From Winogradskya humida (lineage in GTDB: Bacteria > Actinomycetota > Actinomycetes > Mycobacteriales > Micromonosporaceae): DNA of 64,000 bases. This document shows, in pieces, positions 33,967 to 41,806 of this stretch (position 1 is the stretch's first letter; each line of letters begins with the position of its first letter). Below the pieces are notes generated by a model. The model saw only the letters and a program-made list of their open reading frames with translations, was not told where the DNA came from and searched no databases. Both the position numbers and the translations under genes were made by a program. The stretch covers positions 124,001-188,000 of the forward strand of contig NZ_BOMN01000040.1 of the NCBI RefSeq assembly GCF_016862215.1, read 5' to 3'.

Positions 33967-34667
33967 CTGTCCGCCCTCAGCTCATCGACCGCGGGCAGCA
34001 GCAATTCCCGTCCGGGGCGCAACCGCATCGGATCGTCGATGCCGTTCGCCTCGGCGATGAGGCGCCACGCGGTCGGATCGCCGTACTCCCGCCACGCGAG
34101 GCTCGCCAGCGAATCCCCGGCGACAACCTGATGCACCCGCCGCGCGTTCAACGCACCGGACGTCGGGTTCTGTCCCTTCGTGGGTAGCGGAATCTCGCGC
34201 AACGACAGCTGGCAGGAGGCACGCAACGGCTCCCCTGCCGGGCTGAAAAGCGTGTAGGTCGCGCTGACACTTTCCACATGCGCGGCGAACTGGACCGTTG
34301 TGAACGACCCCCACGAAAACCGCACCCACGGCGTCTCGGGTTTGTTCGACGCGACGGTCGACGGATCCACCTCGCAGCAGGAGAGCAGCTGCTCGACCTG
34401 GGTGCGGACCTGGCCGGCTTTCGGCGTACCGGAAGCGTCGAGAAAGACCTCGACCTGCATCGTCGCGGGCGCCGAACCGGCGAACTCGGGAATCGGCCCC
34501 CGCTCGAAGGCGACGGCCTTGCGTGAATTCCAGCTCGCCGACCGGCTCAACTGAAGCTGGTTCGGATTGAATTGGAAACGCAGCTCACCTTTGCGCCCAC
34601 CCGTCCCCGCCGGTGGTTTGTGCACGGTGAGCGTCGCCCGGGCCAGATTTGAACTCGTGGGAGGCAT
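33963..34667 (-). CDS. CIS LysM-domain adaptor protein
   Basis: A 234-residue protein corresponding to Afp7/gp53-like adaptors. The N-terminal part (GELRFQFNPNQLQLSRSASW near residues 23-42) is the typical CIS tail region; the C-terminal LysM unit reads RRVHQVVAGDSLASLAWREY from about residue 175, followed by GDPTAWRLIAEANGIDDPMR and LRPGRELLLPA. In phages such proteins join baseplate wedge and hub. I start at ATG 34667, which overlaps the stop of the tube-like gene upstream; the frame extended to 34958 is rejected. Its stop overlaps the VgrG-like start by ATGA. Confidence 0.92.
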   Translation of the reverse strand: MPPTSSNLARATLTVHKPPAGTGGRKGELRFQFNPNQLQLSRSASWNSRKAVAFERGPIPEFAGSAPATMQVEVFLDASGTPKAGQVRTQVEQLLSCCEVDPSTVASNKPETPWVRFSWGSFTTVQFAAHVESVSATYTLFSPAGEPLRASCQLSLREIPLPTKGQNPTSGALNARRVHQVVAGDSLASLAWREYGDPTAWRLIAEANGIDDPMRLRPGRELLLPAVDELRADR

Positions 34668-35104
34668 CAGACACCCCGCGCATCGGTGAACCCGTGATGC
34701 GCGATCTCCAGTGTCTCCGTCGCCACCCCCGGGCTGCCGGGATCGAGCGTCGGCCCCTGCCACCGGACCGGAAGAACCTCGACCAGCCCCCACTGAGCCA
34801 CCGTCGAACCGTCCGCCCGCAACGCAGCGATCTGCGCGGTGGGCCGCTGCACACCCGTGGTCACCGAGGAGATCCACGCGGCGACCTTCGTGGTGTCCGG
34901 GGTGAGTGGACGGGTCAGCCGGATCGTGGAAAAGGTCACCCGGGTCGGCAGCTGCCATACGAAACCGTTGTTGCCACCCTCCTGCCGCTGCTCGACCTCA
35001 ACCTCGGAGGAGAGACCGTCACAGCCATGAAAAAGTCCCAGGTCCCGGCCATCAACAGCCAACCGGAAAAACACAGTGGATCCCGGATCCAACGCACCGG
35101 CCAT
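34667..35104 (-). CDS. CIS second tail-tube-like protein (gp19/TIGR02241 type)
   Basis: A 145-residue protein of the T4 gp19-like/TIGR02241 family. DPGSTVFFRLAVDGRDLGLF (residues 6-25) leads to the CDGLSSEVEVEQRQEGGNNG segment, the usual tube-protein start with its GL-SE-E pattern, and the C-terminus has VLPVRWQGPTLDPGSPGVAT then TLEIAHHGF. It is the tube-initiating or first-ring protein (Afp5 position), distinct from the main tube gene at 38844. It sits just after the disordered 1,064-residue gene and is coupled to the LysM gene. Confidence 0.9.
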   Translation of the reverse strand: MAGALDPGSTVFFRLAVDGRDLGLFHGCDGLSSEVEVEQRQEGGNNGFVWQLPTRVTFSTIRLTRPLTPDTTKVAAWISSVTTGVQRPTAQIAALRADGSTVAQWGLVEVLPVRWQGPTLDPGSPGVATETLEIAHHGFTDARGV

Positions 35105-35114
35105 CAGTAACCCC

Positions 35115-38100
35115 TCACCCTCGGTCCCTCAACAGCCCAAGCCGCTCCCGATCCGCCCGCAACTCAGCCCGAAGAAGCCGCGTAACCGGATCAATCAGCC
35201 GACGGGCCAACGCATCCACATCCGCGTCGCTGCCGCCTGTTTCCGCCCTCTGCGTCGCTACGGGCTCAGCCCGGACCCCAGCGGCCACCGACCTGCCACC
35301 GGCCTGCCCCGCCGGAGCCGGCCCGAGCGCCGATGTTGTGACCGGCCCCCCTGCCGATGGGGTGGCCGGTCCGCGCGCCGATGTTGTGACCGGTCCCCCT
35401 GCCGATGGTGTGGCCGGTTTGTCCGCCGGGTTCCGATCGGTGGGTGGCCGGTTGATCACACCCGCGGTGGGGCGAGTCGCAAGCCCCTGGGCGGACCGTT
35501 GAACATCCGGACCACCAGCGGCGCTGTGACCCGTTGTCCGAGGTCGGCTTGCCACCTCTGGCCATCGTTCGGCAACCGGCCCCGAAGCACCGATCACCGG
35601 CCGCACCAACGGAACCCGACCCACTCGTTCTCCGCGTGACGCACCCCCGGCCGGCCACGCCCGACCCTGTGCTGCCTGGTCTTGCGCCGCTTTGCGCTGT
35701 ACTGCCCGGTGTTGCGCCGCTAGGCCTTGTGCTGCCTGGCCTTGCGCTGCCTGGGGCTGCGCTGCCTGGGGCTGCGCTGCTCGGCCTTGACCTGTCTGGC
35801 CTCGTGTCACCTGGGCTCGTGGCGCCTGGCCTTGTGGCGCCTGGCCTCGCGTCGCGTGGGCTTGCGTTGCCTGGGTTGGCGTCGCCAATCGGGCTATCGG
35901 TGTCGGATCAGCCGAAGCTGTGGACGGTTGAATCGCCGGGACCGCCTCACCGATCCCGGCGAACCGCCCGACGGACGTGGCGGCTCCCGGGGGAAGAGCC
36001 ATACCGCGACCCGCCGAGTCTGGATGCGTACTGGAAACAGGAACGCTGTACCGCAGTGAATGCCCTGCCGCGTCAGGCGTTCGCCCGCCCGGTCGGCCGC
36101 TGCCCGGCACATACGTCGCGTGATTCAGACGCCTGGCAACAGGTAGCGGTCCCGCCCCACCCCGCGCCTGCGCAATGGGCTGTTGTCCTGCCCCACCCCG
36201 CGCCTGTGCAACGGGCTGTCGTCCTACCCCACCCCGCGCCTGTGCAACGGGCTGTCGTGGCGCGCTGCTCCGCACCTCAGCAACCGGAGCGGCCGCGCCA
36301 CCAACCGGGGCGGCCGCGCCACCAACCGGACGAACGGCAGTCGAGGGCACCGCTGGTCGAAGCACTGGCGAGCCCTCCTGACCGGCGAACAGCGCAAATC
36401 CCGGTTTTCCTGACGACGAAGCATCGGCTGCATCAACCCGCGCGACCGGCTTACTCAGGTGCACCGGACCCGCGCTTCGCTGCACGGGCGGAGCGGTTCG
36501 CTGCACGGCGGCTGCGGCTACATCCCGTTGCACTAGACCTGTGACATGTTGCGCCGGCCCAGTGGCATGTTGCGCTGGCCCTGTGGCATGTGGCGCCGGT
36601 CCGGTGGCAGACCCCGCCGGTTTCAAGGCGCTTCCCGCACGCTGCGCGGCGTGCTGCGCCGGTTTGCTGTGCTGCTGTGAACGGTCGGTGGCGTGGCTGG
36701 GCCGCGGCGCCGTGTACTCAGCCGGCCCCGTGGCATGTTGCGTCGCGTCCGTGTTCTGTGGCGATGCGTTCGTGGTTTGTTGCGCTGGATTCGCGCTCTG
36801 TTGCACCGATCTCGTGGTCTGTTGCATTGGTCGCGTGGTCTGTTGCCTGGAGGTCGGGGCATGGTGCACCCGGTCTGCGTTTCGCTGCACAGGGTCTGCG
36901 TCGGTCGACTTCGGAGGTCCACCTTGCGGCAATGACGCGATGTCTTGTGAACTCGGACGGATCGGCGTGAATGAAGTGGCAGACGAGGGCCGGGCAGCGG
37001 TCGAGGACGAACTCGTTGAGAAACCCGCGCTCGGAACTGACCCTGAAGATGAACGCGGCCCTGAACCCGTCACGGGCCTGACACCTGCGCTCGGCCCGCT
37101 GCCTGCACTCGGCCCGGCACCTGCACTCGGCCCGGTACCCGCGATTGGCCCGCTGCCTGCACTCGGCCCGGCACCTGCGTTCGGCCCGCTACCTGCACTC
37201 GGCCCGCTGCCTGCACTCGGCCCAGTGCCCGCGATTTGCCCAGTGCCTGCGCTCGGTCCGGTGCCCGTGTCCGGCCTTGGGCTTGCCTGAAGACCGGCGA
37301 CCGGCCGCAACGCAGCGGCGGATCGTGACACTGCGATCGGCTTGGTCGATGCCGTCGGGTGGAGTGCGGTAGCCGGCTGAGATGCTGCGGGCGGGTGGGG
37401 TGTGGCAGCTGGGCGAGGTGCGGCGGGCGAGTGCGGTGTGCTGACGGGCGCCAGGTCGGTGGGGTGCCGGGGTGGGCTGGCGATTGAGCTGGGATCGCTT
37501 GTCACAGGGAGGGGAGTTGCCGGGTTAGGGCCGGCGTTGTTCGGCGGGGGAACGGTCGGGCCAGGGGCGGCGGGTTCCGATGGATCGGGGTGGCTCTTGG
37601 AACGCTGGAGTGCGGTCGCCTGGCCGGCGGCGTCGGTCGGATGTACCTGGCTGGCGGGTGTGCGCAGGATTCGGCGGTTGCCTGGTGTCGCCGGCTGAGG
37701 TGCGCCGAGGCCCACAGCCCGCGGACCATTACCCGGCGCTGACTGCAAAGGCCGCGTCTGCGGAGTAGGAACCGGGGGCGCGGCTGATGGTGCCGGCACC
37801 GGCGTGCCCAGACCTGCACGGCGAGAGACGTTTGCTGCCGAGAGGTGTCGAGTTGGTGCGGGGTTGGTCGTCGGGCCTGGCCGCACTCGGGGGGCGGCCA
37901 GGCCCGAAGTTACCTTTGGCAGCCGAATCTCGGGTGGTGGGCCGCTTCGGACAACGGGCATCGGCATCTCAGGGGCTGCCGAGGCCCGAACGGACGGGCG
38001 AGCCGGTTGCTGGATGGTGATCGGTGCAGGGGGAACCGGTTGCTGGACGGTGATCGGTGCAGGGGGTACCGGTGCCGGCGGCATCGAGGGCAGATCCTGG

Positions 38101-38309
38101 TGGAGGGCTCCGATGGGCGTACCCCGGTGAATTGATCCCAGCGTTCCGCCCACGAAGCTGGGACTTCGGTGCGCGGCCAGGGTTTTCTGGAAGCCTGTGT
38201 CCAGAGTGGCCGGTGCCGATGGTGCAGCCGCGCGCTGGACCGGGGATGCGGAAGGCCACGCCGGGGCCGGTGGTGGTGTCGCGGGCTTGCGACGGGTGAA
38301 GAAACCCAT
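35115..38309 (-). CDS. 1,064-residue repetitive, disordered CIS protein in the tape-measure position
   Basis: A very long low-complexity protein made mostly of Pro, Ala, Gly, Ser, Thr and Gln. Ordered-looking parts are only the N-terminus (MGFFTRRKP; FQKTLAAHRSPSFVGGTLGS at about 43-62) and a C-terminal amphipathic helix (DALARRLIDPVTRLLRAELR at about residues 1030-1050). In between lie separate repeat blocks: a GPSAG(S/T)-type hexamer, QQTT/AQHATGP units, VAQARGGAG units, QAAQGQ units and a PATPSAGGPVTTSA pair. The gene lies between the chaperone-like pair and the second tube gene, exactly where phages and CIS carry the tape-measure gene. It could set tube length, be a scaffold or luminal cargo; its function is unknown. 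Start ATG 38309, two bases after the small DUF6760-like frame. Confidence 0.75.
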   Translation of the reverse strand: MGFFTRRKPATPPPAPAWPSASPVQRAAAPSAPATLDTGFQKTLAAHRSPSFVGGTLGSIHRGTPIGALHQDLPSMPPAPVPPAPITVQQPVPPAPITIQQPARPSVRASAAPEMPMPVVRSGPPPEIRLPKVTSGLAAPRVRPGPTTNPAPTRHLSAANVSRRAGLGTPVPAPSAAPPVPTPQTRPLQSAPGNGPRAVGLGAPQPATPGNRRILRTPASQVHPTDAAGQATALQRSKSHPDPSEPAAPGPTVPPPNNAGPNPATPLPVTSDPSSIASPPRHPTDLAPVSTPHSPAAPRPAATPHPPAASQPATALHPTASTKPIAVSRSAAALRPVAGLQASPRPDTGTGPSAGTGQIAGTGPSAGSGPSAGSGPNAGAGPSAGSGPIAGTGPSAGAGPSAGSGPSAGVRPVTGSGPRSSSGSVPSAGFSTSSSSTAARPSSATSFTPIRPSSQDIASLPQGGPPKSTDADPVQRNADRVHHAPTSRQQTTRPMQQTTRSVQQSANPAQQTTNASPQNTDATQHATGPAEYTAPRPSHATDRSQQHSKPAQHAAQRAGSALKPAGSATGPAPHATGPAQHATGPAQHVTGLVQRDVAAAAVQRTAPPVQRSAGPVHLSKPVARVDAADASSSGKPGFALFAGQEGSPVLRPAVPSTAVRPVGGAAAPVGGAAAPVAEVRSSAPRQPVAQARGGVGRQPVAQARGGAGQQPIAQARGGAGPLPVARRLNHATYVPGSGRPGGRTPDAAGHSLRYSVPVSSTHPDSAGRGMALPPGAATSVGRFAGIGEAVPAIQPSTASADPTPIARLATPTQATQAHATRGQAPQGQAPRAQVTRGQTGQGRAAQPQAAQPQAAQGQAAQGLAAQHRAVQRKAAQDQAAQGRAWPAGGASRGERVGRVPLVRPVIGASGPVAERWPEVASRPRTTGHSAAGGPDVQRSAQGLATRPTAGVINRPPTDRNPADKPATPSAGGPVTTSARGPATPSAGGPVTTSALGPAPAGQAGGRSVAAGVRAEPVATQRAETGGSDADVDALARRLIDPVTRLLRAELRADRERLGLLRDRG
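37081..37276. repeat. 18-bp tandem repeat inside the disordered CIS gene
   Basis: About eleven imperfect copies of an 18-bp unit (CTGCCTGCACTCGGCCCG and variants) encode the GPSAGS hexapeptides. Being a multiple of three, copy-number change would keep the frame and vary protein length. Confidence 0.8.
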
Positions 38310-38311
38310 GG

Positions 38312-38464
38312 TCAGCTGCCTCCGTTCGCGGCCAGGGCCGCCGCCTCCCGGTGGAAGCGGCGGCGGTCGGGGTGCTCCAGGTCGAGGATGGTGTCGAGGG
38401 ACCAGTGCAGGTGGTGGGCTACGTACGCGATCTCGGCGTGCAGGGCGCCGGAGGCGTACGTCAG
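38312..38464 (-). CDS. DUF6760-like small CIS/tail protein without a standard start codon
   Basis: A 50-residue frame reading LTYASGALHAEIAYVAHHLH and WSLDTILDLEHPDRRRFHRE, which matches the pattern of the short DUF6760-type proteins found beside CIS and phage tube genes. The whole frame contains no ATG, GTG or TTG. Its only possible initiator is CTG 38464, which overlaps the stop of the upstream gene as CTGA with a GGGGGA run just before it. Alternatively it is reached by a -1 ribosomal shift from the upstream gene at the G-run, as in the phage G/GT tail-assembly chaperones. It ends two bases before the 1,064-residue gene. Confidence 0.7.
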   Translation of the reverse strand: MTYASGALHAEIAYVAHHLHWSLDTILDLEHPDRRRFHREAAALAANGGS

Positions 38465-38844
38465 GGTTCCCCCAGGCGGCTCCCGCCGAGGTCGATCTCG
38501 AACGGTTCGGTGCAGTGCGGGCAGGTGACCGAGGCGCGGGTGTGGCCGTCCGCGTTGATCTGGCGGTAGAAGTCCTGCAGGAAGGCCAGGTCGGTGGCGA
38601 AGAGGCTTTCCACCACGGTGTCGCTGATCAGCGGGAGGGTGCCGAGGGTGACGATCACCCGGGCGAGCAGGACCACCGAGAGGTACGCCGGGTTCTCCTG
38701 GACGCGGAGGTCTCGCAGTGGCACCAGTTCGTCGCGGGCTGTGGCCAGGCGCATCGTGCCCGTGCGGTGGATCTTGCCCGCTTCGTCGACGTAGCCGCGG
38801 GGGAGCTCGAACGCGAATTCCGTGCGCAGAGCGGTGCGGGACAT
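38461..38844 (-). CDS. CIS tail-assembly-chaperone-like protein with CxxC motif
   Basis: A 127-residue protein starting at ATG 38844, whose first base overlaps the stop of the tube gene. It reads ELPRGYVDEAGKIHRTGTMR at about residues 13-32, NPAYLSVVLLARVIVTLG near 53, and ends with VTCPHCTEPFEIDLGG, a possible one-site zinc motif. Position directly after the tube gene and before the tape-measure position corresponds to phage gene G, a chaperone for tape-measure packing and tube assembly. The last codons CTG GGG GAA CCC TGA contain a G-run where a -1 shift would enter the DUF6760-like frame. The longer frame to 39099 overlaps the tube gene and is rejected. Confidence 0.78.
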   Translation of the reverse strand: MSRTALRTEFAFELPRGYVDEAGKIHRTGTMRLATARDELVPLRDLRVQENPAYLSVVLLARVIVTLGTLPLISDTVVESLFATDLAFLQDFYRQINADGHTRASVTCPHCTEPFEIDLGGSRLGEP

Positions 38845-39287
38845 TATTCGATGACCAGTTCCTCGAAGACGATGGTCACCTGCTCGGTGAGCGCTGTCGC
38901 GTCGCCGGCCTTGACGCCGCTGGTCTCGACCTTGCTGCACCAGGCGTTGCGGAGGTTGTAGCGCTTGACCGCCGTACCCTGATAGTCCATCAGCATGATC
39001 GTGGCGTTCTTGCGGGCGCTGCTCATGTTGCCGGCGACCGACTCGTTGATCCACTGGGTGAAGGCCGCGGATTCGGTCATGCCGCGGGTCACCGTGCACT
39101 CGCCGGCCTTCTTCACTCCGGGCATCTTCTTGGTGATCGGCTTGCCGGCGGCGGACACCTGCTGGTATTCGATGACGTCCTGTTCCATCGAGAGGCCGCC
39201 GACCTCCTGGAGGTATTCGACCATCACGCCGTCGATCTGCAGGCCGAAGTTGTGGGCGGCGAGGGCATCACCGGGCTGGAGAGTCAT
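38844..39287 (-). CDS. CIS main tail-tube protein (gp19/Hcp-like)
   Basis: A 147-residue T4 gp19-like tube subunit. The N-terminal region (FGLQIDGVMVEYLQEVGGLS at residues 14-33, then EQDVIEYQQVSAAGKP and KKMPGVKKAGECTVTRG) and the C-terminal WCSKVETSGVKAGDATALTE plus EQVTIVFEELVIE are typical. Stacked hexamers of this protein form the inner tube that is expelled on contraction. It is preceded by the sheath gene (15-base gap, AAAGGTG site) and overlaps the next gene by one base. Being highly expressed in most CIS, it probably has its own strong translation signal. Confidence 0.93.
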   Translation of the reverse strand: MTLQPGDALAAHNFGLQIDGVMVEYLQEVGGLSMEQDVIEYQQVSAAGKPITKKMPGVKKAGECTVTRGMTESAAFTQWINESVAGNMSSARKNATIMLMDYQGTAVKRYNLRNAWCSKVETSGVKAGDATALTEQVTIVFEELVIE

Positions 39288-39302
39288 GGGAAACGCACCT
39301 TT

Positions 39303-40853
39303 CTACAGGGAGGTCAGTTCGCCGGCGCCGCCGGAGAACTGGGCCAGGCGGAAGACGACGAACTCGGCGGGCTTGACCGGCGCGATGCCGACCTCGCAGA
39401 CGACCCGGCCGGCGTCGACGGATTCGGGGGTGTTGGTCTCGGCGTCGCATTTGACGTAGAAGGCGTCCTCGGGCCGGCTGCCGAAGAGCGCACCGGCCCG
39501 CCACTCGTTGACCAGGAAAGCCGAGATGTTGCGACGGATCCGTGCCCACAGCGCCTCGTCGTTGGGTTCGAAGACGACCCACTGGGTGCCGATGAGTATG
39601 GATTCCTCGACGTAGTTGAAGTAGCGGCGCACGTTCAGGTAGCGCCAGGCCGGGTCCGAGGCGACCGTGCGGGCTCCCCACACCCGGATGCCGCGTCCGG
39701 CGAAGGCCCTGATGCAGTTGACACCGACCGGGTTGAGCAGGTCCTGCTCATTGCGGGTGAGCTGAAGTTCGAGGTCGACGGCGCCGCGGACGACCTCGTT
39801 GGCGGGTGCTTTGTGTACGCCGCGTTCGCTGTCGTTGCGTGCCCAGATGCCGGCGAGGTGGCCGCTCGGCGGCACGATGCGCTGCTGGCCACCGGCCGGG
39901 TCGAAGACCTTCAGCCACGGGTAGTAGACCGCGCCGTACGGGGTGTCGTAGCCCGCCGTCTCCTGCCGCCATTGGCGTACCTGCTTGACGTTGAGCCCGG
40001 GCGGCGGGTCGAGCAGCGCCATCCGATCGCCCATCTGCTCGCAGTGCGCGATCATGCCGAGCTGGACGGCTTTGACGCCGTCGAGGTCGATCGCGCCGCG
40101 CTCGTACGCTGCCATCAGGTCCGGCACCGCGACCATGCTGATCTCGTCGATCGCTTCGAGCCCGCCGAAGCCGGTCCGCTCGGCGGAGTCACCCAGGAAC
40201 TGGCCGCTGGAAAGCGGTGCTACGGCGGTCAGTACGGGCGCAGGCGGCGACGGAAGGGAGAGCGACTGGTTGGCGGGGCGGGCGAGCTGTGCAGCCGGCG
40301 CGGCCTCGTCGACGGTGATGAGTTTGGAACGCTGCCGGACCTGGGCCACCACGTAGTTGCGTCCGCCCTTGCGCGCTGACACGTCGAACGACTCCGCGAC
40401 GGTGTCGCCGTCCTTGACGATCAGGGTGAAGCGGTCGTCGGGGCCTTCGCCGGTCGGGTCGCCGACCTCGACGGTGAGGCCGCCGTTGCGTGCACCGCCG
40501 TTGCCGAGCGCCGCGACCCGGAACGTCCCGAGCTGAGTGGGCTCTCCGTCCGGAAGCGCGCGAGGCGCGGACGTACGCGCAGCAGTCGGCCCACCACCGA
40601 CCCGCACGACGTACGCCGCAGAGCCTCCGTTGTTGAAGAACCCGTAGACGGAGTGCGCGAGGTAGTACTCCTCGGTGAACTCGCCGAACGCCGCGACGTA
40701 CTGCGACCAGTTGGTGACCAGCGTCGGCTCGTTGAGCGGTCCGGTGGGGGCGAGGCCCACGAACGCGGCGACCGAGGTGCCCACCCCCTCGATGGGCCGG
40801 GACCCGCCGGCGACCTCCTCGACGTAGACGCCGGGCGACAGATACGTCGGCAT
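39303..40853 (-). CDS. CIS tail-sheath protein
   Basis: A 516-residue contractile sheath subunit. It begins PTYLSPGVYVEEVAGGSRPI, the standard sheath N-terminus, followed by VGTSVAAFVGLAPTGPLNEP, and its C-terminal domain holds RGIRVWGARTVASDPAWRYL, RRYFNYVEESILIGTQWVVF and the closing GIAPVKPAEFVVFRL handshake strand. A central insertion (about 95-260) is variable in the family. I start at ATG 40853 with AGGAGG eight bases before; the frame running on to 41618 crosses the divergent gene and is rejected. It is the first gene of the 12-gene CIS operon; the promoter must lie in 40854-41031. Confidence 0.95.
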   Translation of the reverse strand: MPTYLSPGVYVEEVAGGSRPIEGVGTSVAAFVGLAPTGPLNEPTLVTNWSQYVAAFGEFTEEYYLAHSVYGFFNNGGSAAYVVRVGGGPTAARTSAPRALPDGEPTQLGTFRVAALGNGGARNGGLTVEVGDPTGEGPDDRFTLIVKDGDTVAESFDVSARKGGRNYVVAQVRQRSKLITVDEAAPAAQLARPANQSLSLPSPPAPVLTAVAPLSSGQFLGDSAERTGFGGLEAIDEISMVAVPDLMAAYERGAIDLDGVKAVQLGMIAHCEQMGDRMALLDPPPGLNVKQVRQWRQETAGYDTPYGAVYYPWLKVFDPAGGQQRIVPPSGHLAGIWARNDSERGVHKAPANEVVRGAVDLELQLTRNEQDLLNPVGVNCIRAFAGRGIRVWGARTVASDPAWRYLNVRRYFNYVEESILIGTQWVVFEPNDEALWARIRRNISAFLVNEWRAGALFGSRPEDAFYVKCDAETNTPESVDAGRVVCEVGIAPVKPAEFVVFRLAQFSGGAGELTSL

Positions 40854-41031
40854 GGTGGCTCCTCCTGGAAGTTCTGGTTGGAACTCCAGCCTCGCCCGTC
40901 GGGAACGCCGCGCACACGGACCACCGACTCGCGCCGGGGGCATGCGCGGTGACCGGAAGGGCAGGCCCCCGCCCGTGAGCGTGCCCGCTTGACTCCTGTC
41001 CCGACGCCCGCGCGAACCTAGAGTCCGGCTC

Positions 41032-41796
41032 ATGAGTTTGTGGACGTTGCTCGAGCCCGCGTCGATCGCGGTGGATCCCGGCTCGTCGGGCACGGCGACG
41101 CTGCGGCTGCGCAACGACGGGGACACCGTCGAGGAGTACCAACTCGCGGTGGTGGGGGCGCCGGCGGCGTGGGCCCGGATCGAGCCCGCGGTCGTGCGGC
41201 TCTTCCCCGGCACTCGGGGACAGGCCGAGGTGACCTTCCGCCCCCCGCGTGCCCCGGAAGCGTTGGCGGGGCTCACCGCGTACGGAATAAGTGTCCGGAG
41301 CAGGCAGAACCCGGCGGTGTTCGACGTGGCCGAGGGGTCTGTGACGGTGTCGGCCTTCGGTGACGTGCGCGCGGAGCTGTTCCCGCTCACGGTCAAGGGC
41401 AGGCTCGCCGGACGTCCGGGTCTCACCGTGCGCAACCTGAGCAACGCCCCGCTGACCGCGGTCGTGCAGGCGCGTGACGACGAGGATGTGCTCACCTTCC
41501 GGCCGTGGCCGCAGGTCCTGCAGGTTCCGCCGGGCGGCACCGCGACCAGCGAGGTGAAGATCAGCCCGCGCGGCATCAGGCTGCTGCGTGGCGACAGCAG
41601 GCACACGTACGCGGCCACGGTCGTCCCCTCCGTGGCCGGCGCGACCGGACTGCCCGATCGCCTCGAGACCCGCGGGACCTTCGTCCGCCGCCCGGTGATG
41701 CCCCGATTCCTGTTGTTCGCCCTGGTGTTGCTGGTCGTGCTGGTGGGGCTCGGCGCGGGCGTCTACTACGGCGCGGGCTTGAACACGAACGGCTGA
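41032..41796 (+). CDS. CIS-linked Ig-like membrane protein
   Basis: A 254-residue protein with two Ig-like/NEW3-type beta-sandwich regions (about 5-105: ASIAVDPGSSGTATLRLRND; and 115-210: LAGRPGLTVRNLSNAPLTAV) and a C-terminal membrane helix at about 225-247 (FLLFALVLLVVLVGLGAGVY) with a short tail. Homologues beside actinomycete CIS loci are often labelled hydrolytic protein without evidence of catalysis. With no N-terminal signal it is probably a tail-anchored protein facing the cytoplasm, where the CIS assembles. It is divergent from the sheath gene and heads a three-gene plus-strand run with the two payload candidates (10- and 15-base gaps). Confidence 0.8.
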   Translation: MSLWTLLEPASIAVDPGSSGTATLRLRNDGDTVEEYQLAVVGAPAAWARIEPAVVRLFPGTRGQAEVTFRPPRAPEALAGLTAYGISVRSRQNPAVFDVAEGSVTVSAFGDVRAELFPLTVKGRLAGRPGLTVRNLSNAPLTAVVQARDDEDVLTFRPWPQVLQVPPGGTATSEVKISPRGIRLLRGDSRHTYAATVVPSVAGATGLPDRLETRGTFVRRPVMPRFLLFALVLLVVLVGLGAGVYYGAGLNTNG

Positions 41797-41806
41797 GGAG
41801 GCCGCA

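Noticed and set aside
40989-41024. TTGACT and TAGAGT as a sigma-70-type promoter before the 41032 gene
   Set aside because: The spacing is 24 bp, too long for a normal promoter, so no promoter is claimed.
39303-41618. 771-residue frame ending in the sheath protein
   Set aside because: The extra N-terminal part is antisense to the divergent membrane-protein gene; the sheath begins at 40853 behind AGGAGG.
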